Notes under the pieces: generated by a model
What the model was told of the DNA's origin: nothing
Seen by the model: only the letters and a program-made list of their open reading frames with translations
Database searches by the model: none
Shown here: positions 1 through 6,745 of the stretch, piece by piece
Layout of the letters: each line of letters begins with the position of its first letter
Position numbering within the stretch: position 1 is the stretch's first letter
From: Actinomycetota bacterium
GTDB taxonomy: Bacteria > Actinomycetota > Actinomycetes > Propionibacteriales > Nocardioidaceae
Assembly (NCBI GenBank): GCA_009702305.1
Contig: WLIH01000075.1
Span: 1-8,542 of the forward strand
DNA length: 8,542 nt
Direction: 5' to 3'
Translations under genes and position numbers: made by a program

Positions 1-1118
1 CAGGCGTAGGGGTCGGAGCGCTCGGCCGCCCAGGCCAGCGGCATCGCGTCGGAGGCCACCACCGTGCCGGGGAAGGTGAGGCACCGGTCGAGCACTTCGC
101 GATCGGCGGCCACCTCCTCGTCGAGCAGGTGGACGATCGCGATGCCACCCGGGTCCTGCGCGCGCAGCCGCAGCAGCTCGGCGACGTCGGCGACCCGGCG
201 GCCGGTCGGTGCGTAGACCAACGAGCTCGGCGTGAGGCCGCGCCGGGCCAGACGGTCGGGGCTGAGGAAGTCGGCACTGATCGGCGTCGCGCCGGCTCCG
301 TAGGGATACGCCTCGGTGGTCACCGGGGCCGCCGAGGCCTCGATGAGCCGGTGCACCCGGTCGACGAGGCGCGACGAGCTGCTGTTGACGTGACAGTAAT
401 GGGCCCGGACCCCCGTCTCGCCGGCCGCGCGGACGATCTCCTCCGCACCGTCGACCGGGACCCCCGGCAGCTGCTCGACGAGATCGCGAGCGTGGGTGAA
501 CGTCGCGACACCCGCACTCGCCGCGACCCGGGACACGGCGAGGTACTCCTCCGGATCGATCCGGGGGCCGTAGCCCTGCAGCATCCCGACGCCGAGCGCT
601 CCCTGGGCGAGCTCCGCCTCGACCCGGGCGAGCAGCGCCGCCGTCTGCTCGGGTCGCGCCTCGGCCTGCCAGCGCTGGTCCCCGAAGAACGCCAGCGCCT
701 GCTCCGGACCGCCGACCTCGATGCCGCCGACGTGGATCATCCGGGAGATCTGCCAGGAGGCGGAGGTGCCGTAGCCGATCGCGCGGCCCGCGGCCGCCAC
801 GTCGGCGTACCACCGCTCCACCTCGACCGTGCCGGCCTCGAGGTCCAGCGCTGTGGTCACCCCGTCGTGCGCCTGGAGCCGGCTCCCGGCCACGGACTGC
901 GCATGGCTGTGCAGGTCGATCCACCCGGGAGCGACGACCGCACCGGACACGTCCACCTCCTCGTGCGCGACGAGGTGGACCTCCGAGCAATCCCCCGCAG
1001 CGACGACGGCCACGACCGTCCCGTCGAGGACAGCGACGTCGGCGACCTCGTCGCGCCCTGTCTCCGGGTCGAGCACCCGCCCGCCTCGCAGCACCAGGTC
1101 GCACGCATGCGTCGTCAT
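1..1118 (-). CDS. D-aminoacylase / N-acyl-D-glutamate deacylase-like amidohydrolase (partial, C-terminus off window)
   Basis: This reading frame is open from an ATG at 1118 to the window edge and gives 372 residues without a stop. I read it by translating the minus strand. It begins with the usual amidohydrolase opening (DLVLRGGRVLDPETG, residues 7-21), followed by the metal-binding segment PGWIDLHSH with His70 and His72. GVTTALDLEAGT (86-97) carries Glu94. FTHARD has His209 and AHYCHVNSSSS has His240 and His243. ASDA near the end holds Asp357, the likely catalytic aspartate. These fit the D-aminoacylase branch of the amidohydrolase superfamily, which hydrolyses N-acyl-D-amino acids; the TTALDLE form recalls members annotated as D-glutamate deacylases. 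No signal peptide is seen, so it is probably cytoplasmic. The start overlaps the stop of the upstream M28-like gene as ATGA, so translation is probably coupled. The exact substrate is unknown; a dihydropyrimidinase-like role is less likely. Confidence 0.88.
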   Translation of the reverse strand, partial: MTTHACDLVLRGGRVLDPETGRDEVADVAVLDGTVVAVVAAGDCSEVHLVAHEEVDVSGAVVAPGWIDLHSHAQSVAGSRLQAHDGVTTALDLEAGTVEVERWYADVAAAGRAIGYGTSASWQISRMIHVGGIEVGGPEQALAFFGDQRWQAEARPEQTAALLARVEAELAQGALGVGMLQGYGPRIDPEEYLAVSRVAASAGVATFTHARDLVEQLPGVPVDGAEEIVRAAGETGVRAHYCHVNSSSSRLVDRVHRLIEASAAPVTTEAYPYGAGATPISADFLSPDRLARRGLTPSSLVYAPTGRRVADVAELLRLRAQDPGGIAIVHLLDEEVAADREVLDRCLTFPGTVVASDAMPLAWAAERSDPYA

Positions 1119-2641
1119 GCGCCCGGACGGTACACCCGTGATTTGCCGACGATCCGGCCCTGGACGCCGAGGGGCGACTGGGTCGGGCGGCGATCGACAC
1201 AGGAGCGCACCGGCTGCGGTTGCCGACCTCCGCGCTCGGTGTCGGCCGGCTCCGGAGCCTCCGCCTGCTGCGCAGCCTGAAGGGCGAGCGCATTGGCCGA
1301 ACGGACGAGACCGGCCGGCAGGGTGGCGAGAGAGTCGATGGCCGCGCTGTACGACACCGCCTGCCCCACGAGCAGGGACGGCACCACCACGTCAGGCGTG
1401 TCGCCGGCGGTGTGGAAGTAGTCGCCCGAGCCGGAGATGCCGATGATCGGGATGCCGGCGGCGTACGCCACCGACTGCTCGCCCGGATTCAGGACCGACG
1501 GCGGTGTCGTGGACAGCGGCTGGGAGCCGAGGAAGGAGGCGGTCGCCACGGCCTCGAGCACCGGGTTCTCGCTGACGTAGAGCGAGCGGGTCGGCTCACC
1601 GACGGGCAGATCGCTGGTGGAGGCGAGCGCGCGCGTCGCGATCGAGGCGCCCAGGTGCAGGTAGGCGTCGGCACGCGCGAACCAGCTCTCGTGCGCAGCC
1701 AGCAGGACGGGCAGGCCCAGGAAGCCGATCTCGTGACCCGAGAGACCGGCGAAGACCAGGCCGACCGGCCGCTCGGAGCGGGGCAGGCTGGCGTAGTGGC
1801 GGGCCAGGCCGAGCAGCACGGCCACACCTGCGCCTCGCTCCGAGCCCGATGAGACATGGGCGGAGGTGGGCGTGCCGATGACGAGATAGCGATCAGGGTC
1901 GGCGCCGGGCAGCACTCCCCAGACGTCGGTGTCGCAGGACTGCCCCACCCGGGCGGTGAGGGTCAGCGTCGCCCGCTCCCCAGCGGCGGCGACGACCTCG
2001 GCACCCGCGTCCGAGCCGACCAGGAGGGTGGGCAGATCCTGTACGCCGGCGCGCGAGTCGACGTTCTGATGCACGACCAAGCCGTCCGGGCCGTCGGTCA
2101 CCACGACGAGGCCGGCCGCGCCGGCCTCGTCCACCGCCCGGAAGGCACCCGGGAGCCCCACGGTCAGCCCGTTGACGACCGGCACCGTGACGACCGCGAT
2201 CCTGCCCGCCACGTCGGCCGAGGAGACCTGGGCGGCGGAGCCGCTGCCGACGTCGACCAGCTCCGCGGTGATGCCGCGGGCACGTGTCAGACCGGAGTAG
2301 AGGTACGCCGCAGGACCAGCGACCGGAGCGCCGCCCACCGAGAGCGCGACCGTGCGCGGCAGGAAGCCGGCGAACGTGTAGGCGTCACTGCCGACGCGCA
2401 GCCCGGCCGAGCGCAGCCCGCGGGTGAGCCAGGCCTGGGTCCGGCGCTCGGCCGCGGTGCCGGTGCGGTGGTGGTCGCCGAGTCCGGCGTACTCGCGCAC
2501 GGCGCTCATCAGGCTGGCCTCACCCAGCAGATCGGCGCCGGCGCGGTCCGGCCCGGCCGGCGACAGGGCGGCCGCCGGCGCCAGGAACGACGCGGAGAGT
2601 GCGAGTGCGGCAGCCGCACACGCGGCCCGAGGCGAGATCAC
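1115..2641 (-). CDS. Secreted M28-like (aminopeptidase-fold) protein with PA domain, probably catalytically degenerate
   Basis: The protein has 508 residues and starts at GTG; an in-frame TAA three codons upstream rules out a longer form. Residues 1-26 form a signal peptide (one Arg, then an Ala/Leu-rich core ending AAAL), so it is exported. DHHRTGTAAERRTQAWL (56-72) is the typical N-terminal M28 helix. A PA-type insertion spans about 115-235. The M28 core follows: LVIGTPTSAH (253-262), SERGAGVAVLL (267-277), LVFAGLSGHEIGFLG (295-309) and YFHTAGDTPD (408-417). By hand alignment to M28 peptidases the HxD pair becomes Pro258/Ser260, the bridging Asp becomes Glu268, the general-base Glu becomes His303 and a later Asp becomes Gly331. 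Glu304 and His410 remain. The fold is therefore clear but peptidase activity is doubtful. The last 50 residues are polar, Arg-rich and unassigned. It is the first visible gene of a coupled pair with the amidohydrolase. A binding or altered-metal role is possible. Confidence 0.85.
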   Translation of the reverse strand: MISPRAACAAAALALSASFLAPAAALSPAGPDRAGADLLGEASLMSAVREYAGLGDHHRTGTAAERRTQAWLTRGLRSAGLRVGSDAYTFAGFLPRTVALSVGGAPVAGPAAYLYSGLTRARGITAELVDVGSGSAAQVSSADVAGRIAVVTVPVVNGLTVGLPGAFRAVDEAGAAGLVVVTDGPDGLVVHQNVDSRAGVQDLPTLLVGSDAGAEVVAAAGERATLTLTARVGQSCDTDVWGVLPGADPDRYLVIGTPTSAHVSSGSERGAGVAVLLGLARHYASLPRSERPVGLVFAGLSGHEIGFLGLPVLLAAHESWFARADAYLHLGASIATRALASTSDLPVGEPTRSLYVSENPVLEAVATASFLGSQPLSTTPPSVLNPGEQSVAYAAGIPIIGISGSGDYFHTAGDTPDVVVPSLLVGQAVSYSAAIDSLATLPAGLVRSANALALQAAQQAEAPEPADTERGGRQPQPVRSCVDRRPTQSPLGVQGRIVGKSRVYRPGA

Positions 2642-2648
2642 TCCACGT

Positions 2649-2673
2649 TAACTGCAGTGTCTCACTGCAGTTA
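2649..2673. promoter_or_regulatory. 25-bp perfect inverted repeat, candidate operator at the M28-like gene start
   Basis: Arms TAACTGCAGTG (2649-2659) and CACTGCAGTTA (2663-2673) are perfectly complementary around a TCT spacer. Each arm also contains ACTGCAGT, itself palindromic, so the site reads both as an inverted repeat and as two direct repeats 13 bp apart. The near edge lies 7 bases from the GTG start of the M28-like gene, where promoter or ribosome-binding elements should be. It is AT-richer than its surroundings. I infer a repressor operator. An RNA hairpin next to the start codon is the alternative. It has no T-run and is at the wrong end of the gene to be its terminator. Confidence 0.6.
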
Positions 2674-2721
2674 CTCGTTCAAGAGTCGGGCGTCTGGACC
2701 AGTGCCGACTACCCGACTCCA

Positions 2722-2744
2722 GATCCCAGCGTGGGCTGGGGATC
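2722..2744. repeat. Short inverted repeat (hairpin) in the divergent intergenic region
   Basis: GATCCCAGC (2722-2730) pairs with GCTGGGGATC (2735-2744) across a GTGG loop, with one unpaired G in the second arm. It lies mid-way between two divergent genes, where no terminator is expected, and there is no T-run on either strand. It may be a second protein-binding site or a leader hairpin. Its function is unknown. Confidence 0.35.
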
Positions 2745-2802
2745 CGAGGGCAGTGGGCGCAGTCTCAACGAGCGAGAGCCGGGCAGGTGACGATCCTGCC
2801 AA

Positions 2803-2818
2803 GCCCGCCCGGGAGGGC
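2803..2818. promoter_or_regulatory. 16-bp near-palindrome upstream of the M36-like protease, possible operator
   Basis: GCCCGCCCGGGAGGGC is self-complementary except at one symmetric pair of positions. It sits where the -35 region of the candidate protease promoter (-10 at 2831) would fall. The simple G/C composition makes chance more likely in this GC-rich DNA, so this is a weak call. Confidence 0.2.
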
Positions 2819-2830
2819 GTCGACAGCGCC

Positions 2831-2845
2831 TACGGTCGCACCATG
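2831..2845 (+). promoter_or_regulatory. Candidate leaderless promoter of the M36-like protease
   Basis: TACGGT (2831-2836) matches the actinobacterial -10 pattern TAnnnT and ends six bases before the ATG at 2843. This spacing puts the transcript start at the start codon. No purine-rich ribosome-binding site lies in the usual position, which agrees with a leaderless mRNA. No convincing -35 hexamer was seen. Confidence 0.4.
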
Positions 2846-4474
2846 TCACGCCGCCCTGCCCTGCCCCGACTGGCCCGCGTCCTCGCCGCCACGACCGCTC
2901 TCGTGCTCACCGCCGGCCTCACCGCCGGACTCACCGAGGCGACCTCGGCACTGCCCGCCACCGAGGTGAGCACCGCACCGGCGAGCGACTCGCACCAGGT
3001 GCGCGGCGACCTCGGCGCGGCGACCGGCGCCCCGAAGGTCTGGGCGCGACGCGTCCTGGAGGCGTACGCCGACCGGCTCGGCGTCGACGCCGACAGCGTG
3101 CGGTGGGAGCTGGTGCGCGACTCGCTGATCGGCACCAGCGTGCGGGGCCGGTCCTACCGCGGTGGCGTGCCGGTGCTCGGCACCGACGTGCTGGTGGCGG
3201 CCATCCACGGCCGCGTCGCCCTCATCGAGGCCCGCGGCACCACGCTGCCCGGCTCGTCGACGGTCACGCCGATCGGCACCGCCGCTGCCCGCGACATCGC
3301 GTTGAGCGCCCTCGACGTGACCTCCCTGCTGGTGCCGGCGACCGTCGAGCGCGTCCTGGTGCCGGCGGCCGGACGACTGGTCGACACCTACCGGGTCTCG
3401 CTCGTCGGCAAGGTCCCCGCGCGAGCGGCTCTGGTCGACATCGACGCGGCGACCGGGCTCGTGCGCGGGGTCACCGACCCCGGTCAGTACGACGAGACCG
3501 GCACCGTCGAGGCGCAGATCTTCGATCCGAACCCGATCCAGAGCGGGCGCGACACCAGCCTGCGCTCGCCGTTCGAGACCAACACCGGGGTCGACGTGCC
3601 GCTCGACAGCGCCGAGCTCACCGCCCAGCTGCAGACGCGGACGCTCCAGCACCTGGACACCGACATGCTGGCCGCCGGCGTCCTCAAGGGCACCTGGGTC
3701 GACGTCGTCGCCCCCGTCGGCTACCTCAACCCGCTCGGCGGCCCGCTGTCCTACAGCCGCTCCGACCCGCGCTTCGTCGGGGTGATGGCCTACGCCCACC
3801 TCGACCGCTACCAGAGCTGGCTGCAGCTGCTGCGCATCACCGACGTCAACGCCGAGGCCCAGCAGGTCATCCCGACCCTGCTCGAGGGCTACGACAACTC
3901 GATGTACATCCCGGCCCAGGACCTCGTGGTTTTCGGCGGCGGCGGCGTGCCCGACGCGGAGGACGCCGAGGTGATCCTGCACGAGTACGGCCACGCCATG
4001 CAGGACGCGCAGGTGCCCGGCTACGGCGAGAGCGCCGAGGGCGGCGCCATGGGCGAGGGCTTCGGCGACTTCAACGCCGCGAACTACTTCGCCCTGACCA
4101 GCAAGGGATTCGGCGATCTGTGCGTCGCCGACTGGGACGCGACGTCGTACTCCACCGAGGACCCGCCGTGCCTGCGCCGGATGGACTCGCCGAAGAAGTA
4201 CCCCGCCGACATCGAGGGCGAGGTGCATGCCGACGGCGAGCTGTGGTCTGCGTACCTGTGGCGGGTGCGCAGCCACCTCGGCAGCACCAATCAGGCGCGC
4301 ACCAACAACGCAATCACGCTGGTCCTCGCGATGCACGAGCTGCTGACCCCGCAGGCGGAGTTCGTCGACGCGGTCGCCGGCCTGCGGACGGCGGCCAAGG
4401 CCCTCGGTCACCGCGACTGGGCGCGCGCCGTGGTCAAGGAGGCCAAGGTGACCGGCTTCGCGATCAAGCGCTGA
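2843..4474 (+). CDS. Secreted M36/thermolysin-like zinc metalloprotease with N-terminal propeptide
   Basis: The protein has 543 residues. The frame stays open far upstream on the plus strand, but ATG 2843 is chosen because it gives a proper export signal (MSRRPALPRLAR, then a hydrophobic Ala/Leu/Thr core to about residue 39) and a leaderless-type -10 precedes it. Residues about 45-200 look like an FTP-type propeptide (GRSYRGGVPVLGTDVLVA, then YRVSL and ALVDIDAATGLVRGV), which usually acts as an inhibitor or chaperone until cleaved. The catalytic domain holds HEYGH (380-384), with zinc ligands His380 and His384 and catalytic Glu381, followed by GAMGEGFGDF, where Glu405 is the likely third ligand. 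This pattern is typical of M36 fungalysin-like gluzincins. No C-terminal PPC, P or anchoring domain is present, so it is probably released outside the cell. It diverges from the M28-like/amidohydrolase pair and overlaps the end of the convergent oxygenase gene by 11 bases. Confidence 0.88.
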   Translation: MSRRPALPRLARVLAATTALVLTAGLTAGLTEATSALPATEVSTAPASDSHQVRGDLGAATGAPKVWARRVLEAYADRLGVDADSVRWELVRDSLIGTSVRGRSYRGGVPVLGTDVLVAAIHGRVALIEARGTTLPGSSTVTPIGTAAARDIALSALDVTSLLVPATVERVLVPAAGRLVDTYRVSLVGKVPARAALVDIDAATGLVRGVTDPGQYDETGTVEAQIFDPNPIQSGRDTSLRSPFETNTGVDVPLDSAELTAQLQTRTLQHLDTDMLAAGVLKGTWVDVVAPVGYLNPLGGPLSYSRSDPRFVGVMAYAHLDRYQSWLQLLRITDVNAEAQQVIPTLLEGYDNSMYIPAQDLVVFGGGGVPDAEDAEVILHEYGHAMQDAQVPGYGESAEGGAMGEGFGDFNAANYFALTSKGFGDLCVADWDATSYSTEDPPCLRRMDSPKKYPADIEGEVHADGELWSAYLWRVRSHLGSTNQARTNNAITLVLAMHELLTPQAEFVDAVAGLRTAAKALGHRDWARAVVKEAKVTGFAIKR

Positions 4475-5399
4475 CGCCGGGCTCCTCATGCCGCACCGGG
4501 CAGCCTCGCAGGCCGGGCGTGGGGAAGCTGCCCAGCTGGGCGACGTCGTAGCCGTCGGGGTAGGAGCGCACCCACGGCAGGTCGGCCACCGTCTGGGCGG
4601 TCATCCGCGCAGGAAAGAGCCGCAGCGCGCGGCCGCGAATCTTCAGGGCGGCACGTGAGGCCGCGACGGCGGCCGGCGACGGCGCGGCGTAGCCGAACGC
4701 CGCACGCAGCGGCGGATCCATCAGAGCGCGACTGAAGACCTCGACGGCCCGGGCGGCGAACGCCGGCTGGAAGGTCAGCAGCAGCGCCAGCGTGGAGTCG
4801 GCGACACGACGGGCGCCCTCGTCGAAGGCGAAGTGCTCGACCTCGTAGGCGTCCATCAGCTCCGCGAAGCCGGCGTAGGTCTCGGGCATGCCGGTGATGT
4901 TGAGATGCTTGCCGAGCAGCCGGTAGTAGCGCACCGAGGCGTCGAGCTCCGCGGCGCTCAGCGCACGCTTGCCGAAGTCGTCGATCCAGCGCTTCGGCAC
5001 CACGACGAAGGTCGACAGGACGTAGAGCATCTCGTGGTTGGGGATGTCGTAGCTGCGGTGCATCTGGTTGATCCGACGCACCGCCGTGCGCGCCTCGGGG
5101 TCGTCGAACCCCTTGAGGAACGGCACCTCCAGCAGCAGACCGGTGTCGTCGTAGCGCTTCTGCACGCGCTCCGTGAACTCCCCCGTCGCGTCGAGCAGCC
5201 GACCGATGCCGGGCACGGCGTAGGTGCGGAACAGCGCGAAGGACAGCGCTTGGTTCATGTCCCACGGGAACTCGTAGGTCACGACGTTGCGGTAGATCTC
5301 GACGAAGTCGACCTCGGGGTCGAGGCGCGCGTTGAGCTGTTGCCAGTGGTCGCGCGGCACCCCGCCGAACGTCTTGCCCCGCACCGTGAAAGACCTCAT
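4464..5399 (-). CDS. MpaB/DUF2236-family (latex-clearing-protein-like) oxygenase
   Basis: The ATG at 5399 gives 311 residues. A TTG nine bases upstream is in frame but lies inside the operator palindrome, and the ATG is seven bases from a good -10, so I prefer the ATG. The all-helical sequence carries features of the DUF2236/MpaB group: the early VVTYEFPWDMNQALSFALFRTYAVPGI stretch (positions 39-65), RRINQMHRSYDIPNHEMLY (108-126) with His114 and His122, the following hydrophobic helix LSTFVVVP, and RYYRLLGKHLNITGMP (157-172). Known relatives are rubber oxygenase Lcp, a haem enzyme, and fungal MpaB, an oxygenative-cleavage enzyme of mycophenolic acid synthesis. Most bacterial members have no known substrate. 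No signal peptide or clear membrane anchor is seen. It is divergent from a TetR gene, which probably represses it. Haem ligation by His114 or His122 is inferred only. Confidence 0.85.
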   Translation of the reverse strand: MRSFTVRGKTFGGVPRDHWQQLNARLDPEVDFVEIYRNVVTYEFPWDMNQALSFALFRTYAVPGIGRLLDATGEFTERVQKRYDDTGLLLEVPFLKGFDDPEARTAVRRINQMHRSYDIPNHEMLYVLSTFVVVPKRWIDDFGKRALSAAELDASVRYYRLLGKHLNITGMPETYAGFAELMDAYEVEHFAFDEGARRVADSTLALLLTFQPAFAARAVEVFSRALMDPPLRAAFGYAAPSPAAVAASRAALKIRGRALRLFPARMTAQTVADLPWVRSYPDGYDVAQLGSFPTPGLRGCPVRHEEPGVSA

Positions 5400-5412
5400 G
5401 TCCGCCAAACTA
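5397..5412 (-). promoter_or_regulatory. Candidate leaderless promoter of the MpaB-like oxygenase
   Basis: On the minus strand TAGTTT (5412-5407) fits TAnnnT and ends seven bases before the ATG at 5399. TAGCCA, 17 bases further upstream, matches four of six positions of TTGACA. The -10 lies inside the palindromic operator, which implies repression by the adjacent TetR protein. Confidence 0.5.
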
Positions 5413-5433
5413 GAGCAGCCGCTCTGGTTTGGC
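5404..5433. promoter_or_regulatory. 30-bp near-perfect palindrome: probable TetR operator between divergent genes
   Basis: Left half GCCAAACTAGAGCAG (5404-5418) and right half CCGCTCTGGTTTGGC (5419-5433) are complementary at 13 of 15 positions; the mismatches are at 5411/5426 and 5417/5420. Length and placement fit an operator bound by a TetR dimer, or a pair of dimers. It covers the -10 of the oxygenase promoter (5407-5412) and ends one base before the -10 of the TetR promoter (5434-5439). One bound repressor could therefore shut both promoters. Confidence 0.75.
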
Positions 5434-5449
5434 TAGAGTCGTCCTCATG
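5434..5449 (+). promoter_or_regulatory. Candidate leaderless promoter of the TetR-family gene
   Basis: TAGAGT (5434-5439) is followed by seven bases and then the ATG at 5447, the spacing expected when transcription begins at the start codon. The region expected to hold the -35 (5411-5416) is inside the palindrome, so autorepression is likely. Confidence 0.5.
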
Positions 5450-6046
5450 CGTACGCCGATGCAGTCCCGCAGCGAGACCTCGGCCGAGCAGATGGTCAGC
5501 GCAGCGCTCGCCCTGCTCGAGGAGGGCGGCGTGGGCGCGGTGACGATCGCCGCCGTCGCAACGCGCTCGGGCATCTCCAACGGCGCGCTCTACCACCGCT
5601 TCGGGGACCGGTCCGGTCTGCTGCGGGCGGCGCAGGACCAGGTGCTCGGGACGATCGAGGCCGAGACGGCCGATGCCTTCGACCTGGCCGACGCGGAGCC
5701 GGACGACGACCGAGCGACCCGACTGCTGGCTCAGGCCGCGCTGAGCATCTTCGCCGAGCACCGGGGCGCGATGCGCGCCTTCCTGGTCGAGACCCGCGAG
5801 CAGCAGCCCTTCCGCGAGCGCACCGAGCAGAGCAGCCACCTCATCGGCGCGCTGGTCACCGGGTGGCTGATCACCCGCTTCGACACCTCGCCGGCCGACG
5901 CCGACGCGGCGTACCGGATGCTCTTCGCCCTCGGTGCCGCTCAGGCGCTCTTCGACGACGCGCAGGTCTCGCCGCGACCGGTCGAGCCGGGCACGTTCGC
6001 GGACGCGATCGCCCGGGCGCTCAGCGCCGTGGCCCGCCGCAGCTGA
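5447..6046 (+). CDS. TetR/AcrR-family transcriptional repressor
   Basis: The protein has 199 residues, a normal length for the family. The start at ATG 5447 follows a -10 at leaderless distance; an in-frame TTG at 5429 would place the start inside the operator. The N-terminal DNA-binding domain is clear: helix AEQMVSAALALLEEGGVGAV (13-32), then the helix-turn-helix TIAAVATRSGISNGALYHRF (33-52) and GDRSGLL, with the characteristic YHRF. The C-terminal ligand-binding domain (about 65-195) is helical and not assignable to a known ligand class. The gene diverges from the oxygenase across a palindrome, so it probably represses itself and the oxygenase until a small molecule, perhaps an oxygenase substrate, releases it. 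The stop is six bases from the end of the convergent response-regulator gene. Confidence 0.93.
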   Translation: MRTPMQSRSETSAEQMVSAALALLEEGGVGAVTIAAVATRSGISNGALYHRFGDRSGLLRAAQDQVLGTIEAETADAFDLADAEPDDDRATRLLAQAALSIFAEHRGAMRAFLVETREQQPFRERTEQSSHLIGALVTGWLITRFDTSPADADAAYRMLFALGAAQALFDDAQVSPRPVEPGTFADAIARALSAVARRS

Positions 6047-6052
6047 GGGGGT

Positions 6053-6745
6053 TCAACTGCTGGGCGCGGTCTCCAGCCGGAAGCCGACGCCACGGACGGC
6101 CACGACCTTCTCACGCACGCCGACGCCCTCGAGCTTCTGCCGGAGTCGCCCGATCGTGACGTCGAGGGTCTTCGTCGAGCCGTACCAGTTCTCGTCCCAG
6201 ACGTCGGCCATCAACCGGCCGCGGGAGACGACCTTGTCGCGGTGCGAGGCGAGGATCGCGAGGACCTCGAACTCCTTGCCCGTGAGCGGCACCTCCTGCT
6301 CGCCGGAGTAGACCCGACGCGCGTCCACGTCGATGCGCAGCCCGGTCGGGTCGACCGGCTCGGTCGAGGCGACCGCCCCACCCGTGCGGCGCAGCAGGGC
6401 GCGCACCCGGGCCTGCAGCTCGGCGACGCCGAACGGCTTGACGAGATAGTCGTCGGCTCCGTAGTCGAGCCCGACGACGCGGTCGAGCTCGCCGGCGCGG
6501 CCGGTGACGATCATGATGGCCCCCTTGTAGCCGGCCTCACGAGCCTTGCGGCACACGTCGAGACCGTCCATGTCCGGGAGGCCGAGGTCGAGGATCGTGA
6601 TGTCGGCCGGGCGTGCCGCAAGCTCCTCGAGGGCACCTTCGCCACTGTCCACCGAGGCGACCTCGTAGCCGTCGCGCTGCAGGGTCCGCACGAGGGGGAA
6701 GGCGATGTCTTCCTCGTCCTCGACAACCAGGACCGTCTGGGGCAT
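6053..6745 (-). CDS. OmpR/PhoB-family response regulator (no kinase adjacent)
   Basis: The protein has 230 residues, starting at ATG 6745 (MPQTVLVVEDEEDI). Longer starts at 6757 and 6781 are in frame, but the first overlaps the TATGAT -10 and the receiver domain begins directly at this ATG. The receiver domain (1-120) has the acidic pair Glu9/Asp10, the phosphoacceptor Asp53 in LDLGLPDMDG, Thr81 and Lys103 in YLVKPF, all in place for phosphorylation. The winged-helix domain (about 130-226) has LTGKEFEVLAILA, DVTIGRLRQKLE and the final VRGVGFRLE. Family members bind direct repeats in promoters as phosphorylated dimers. No histidine kinase lies on either side here, and the next upstream gene on the same strand is a DNA repair polymerase, so its partner is encoded elsewhere. 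The regulon cannot be deduced from the sequence. Confidence 0.93.
   Translation of the reverse strand: MPQTVLVVEDEEDIAFPLVRTLQRDGYEVASVDSGEGALEELAARPADITILDLGLPDMDGLDVCRKAREAGYKGAIMIVTGRAGELDRVVGLDYGADDYLVKPFGVAELQARVRALLRRTGGAVASTEPVDPTGLRIDVDARRVYSGEQEVPLTGKEFEVLAILASHRDKVVSRGRLMADVWDENWYGSTKTLDVTIGRLRQKLEGVGVREKVVAVRGVGFRLETAPSS

Noticed and set aside
129..1852. Plus-strand open frames opposite the amidohydrolase and M28-like genes
   Set aside because: They are shadows caused by GC-rich codon bias. The translations are Arg/Asp/Gly-rich with no motifs, while the minus strand has clear family motifs.
1856..2842. Long upstream extension of the protease frame, open from 1856
   Set aside because: It runs antisense through the M28-like gene and gives an Arg/Gly-rich low-complexity translation. 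The signal peptide and the -10 place the true start at 2843.
2846..4489. Long minus-strand frame opposite the protease
   Set aside because: It is complementary to a well-supported gene with HEYGH and a signal peptide. The translation is repetitive Val/Gly/Arg/His-rich and resembles no family.
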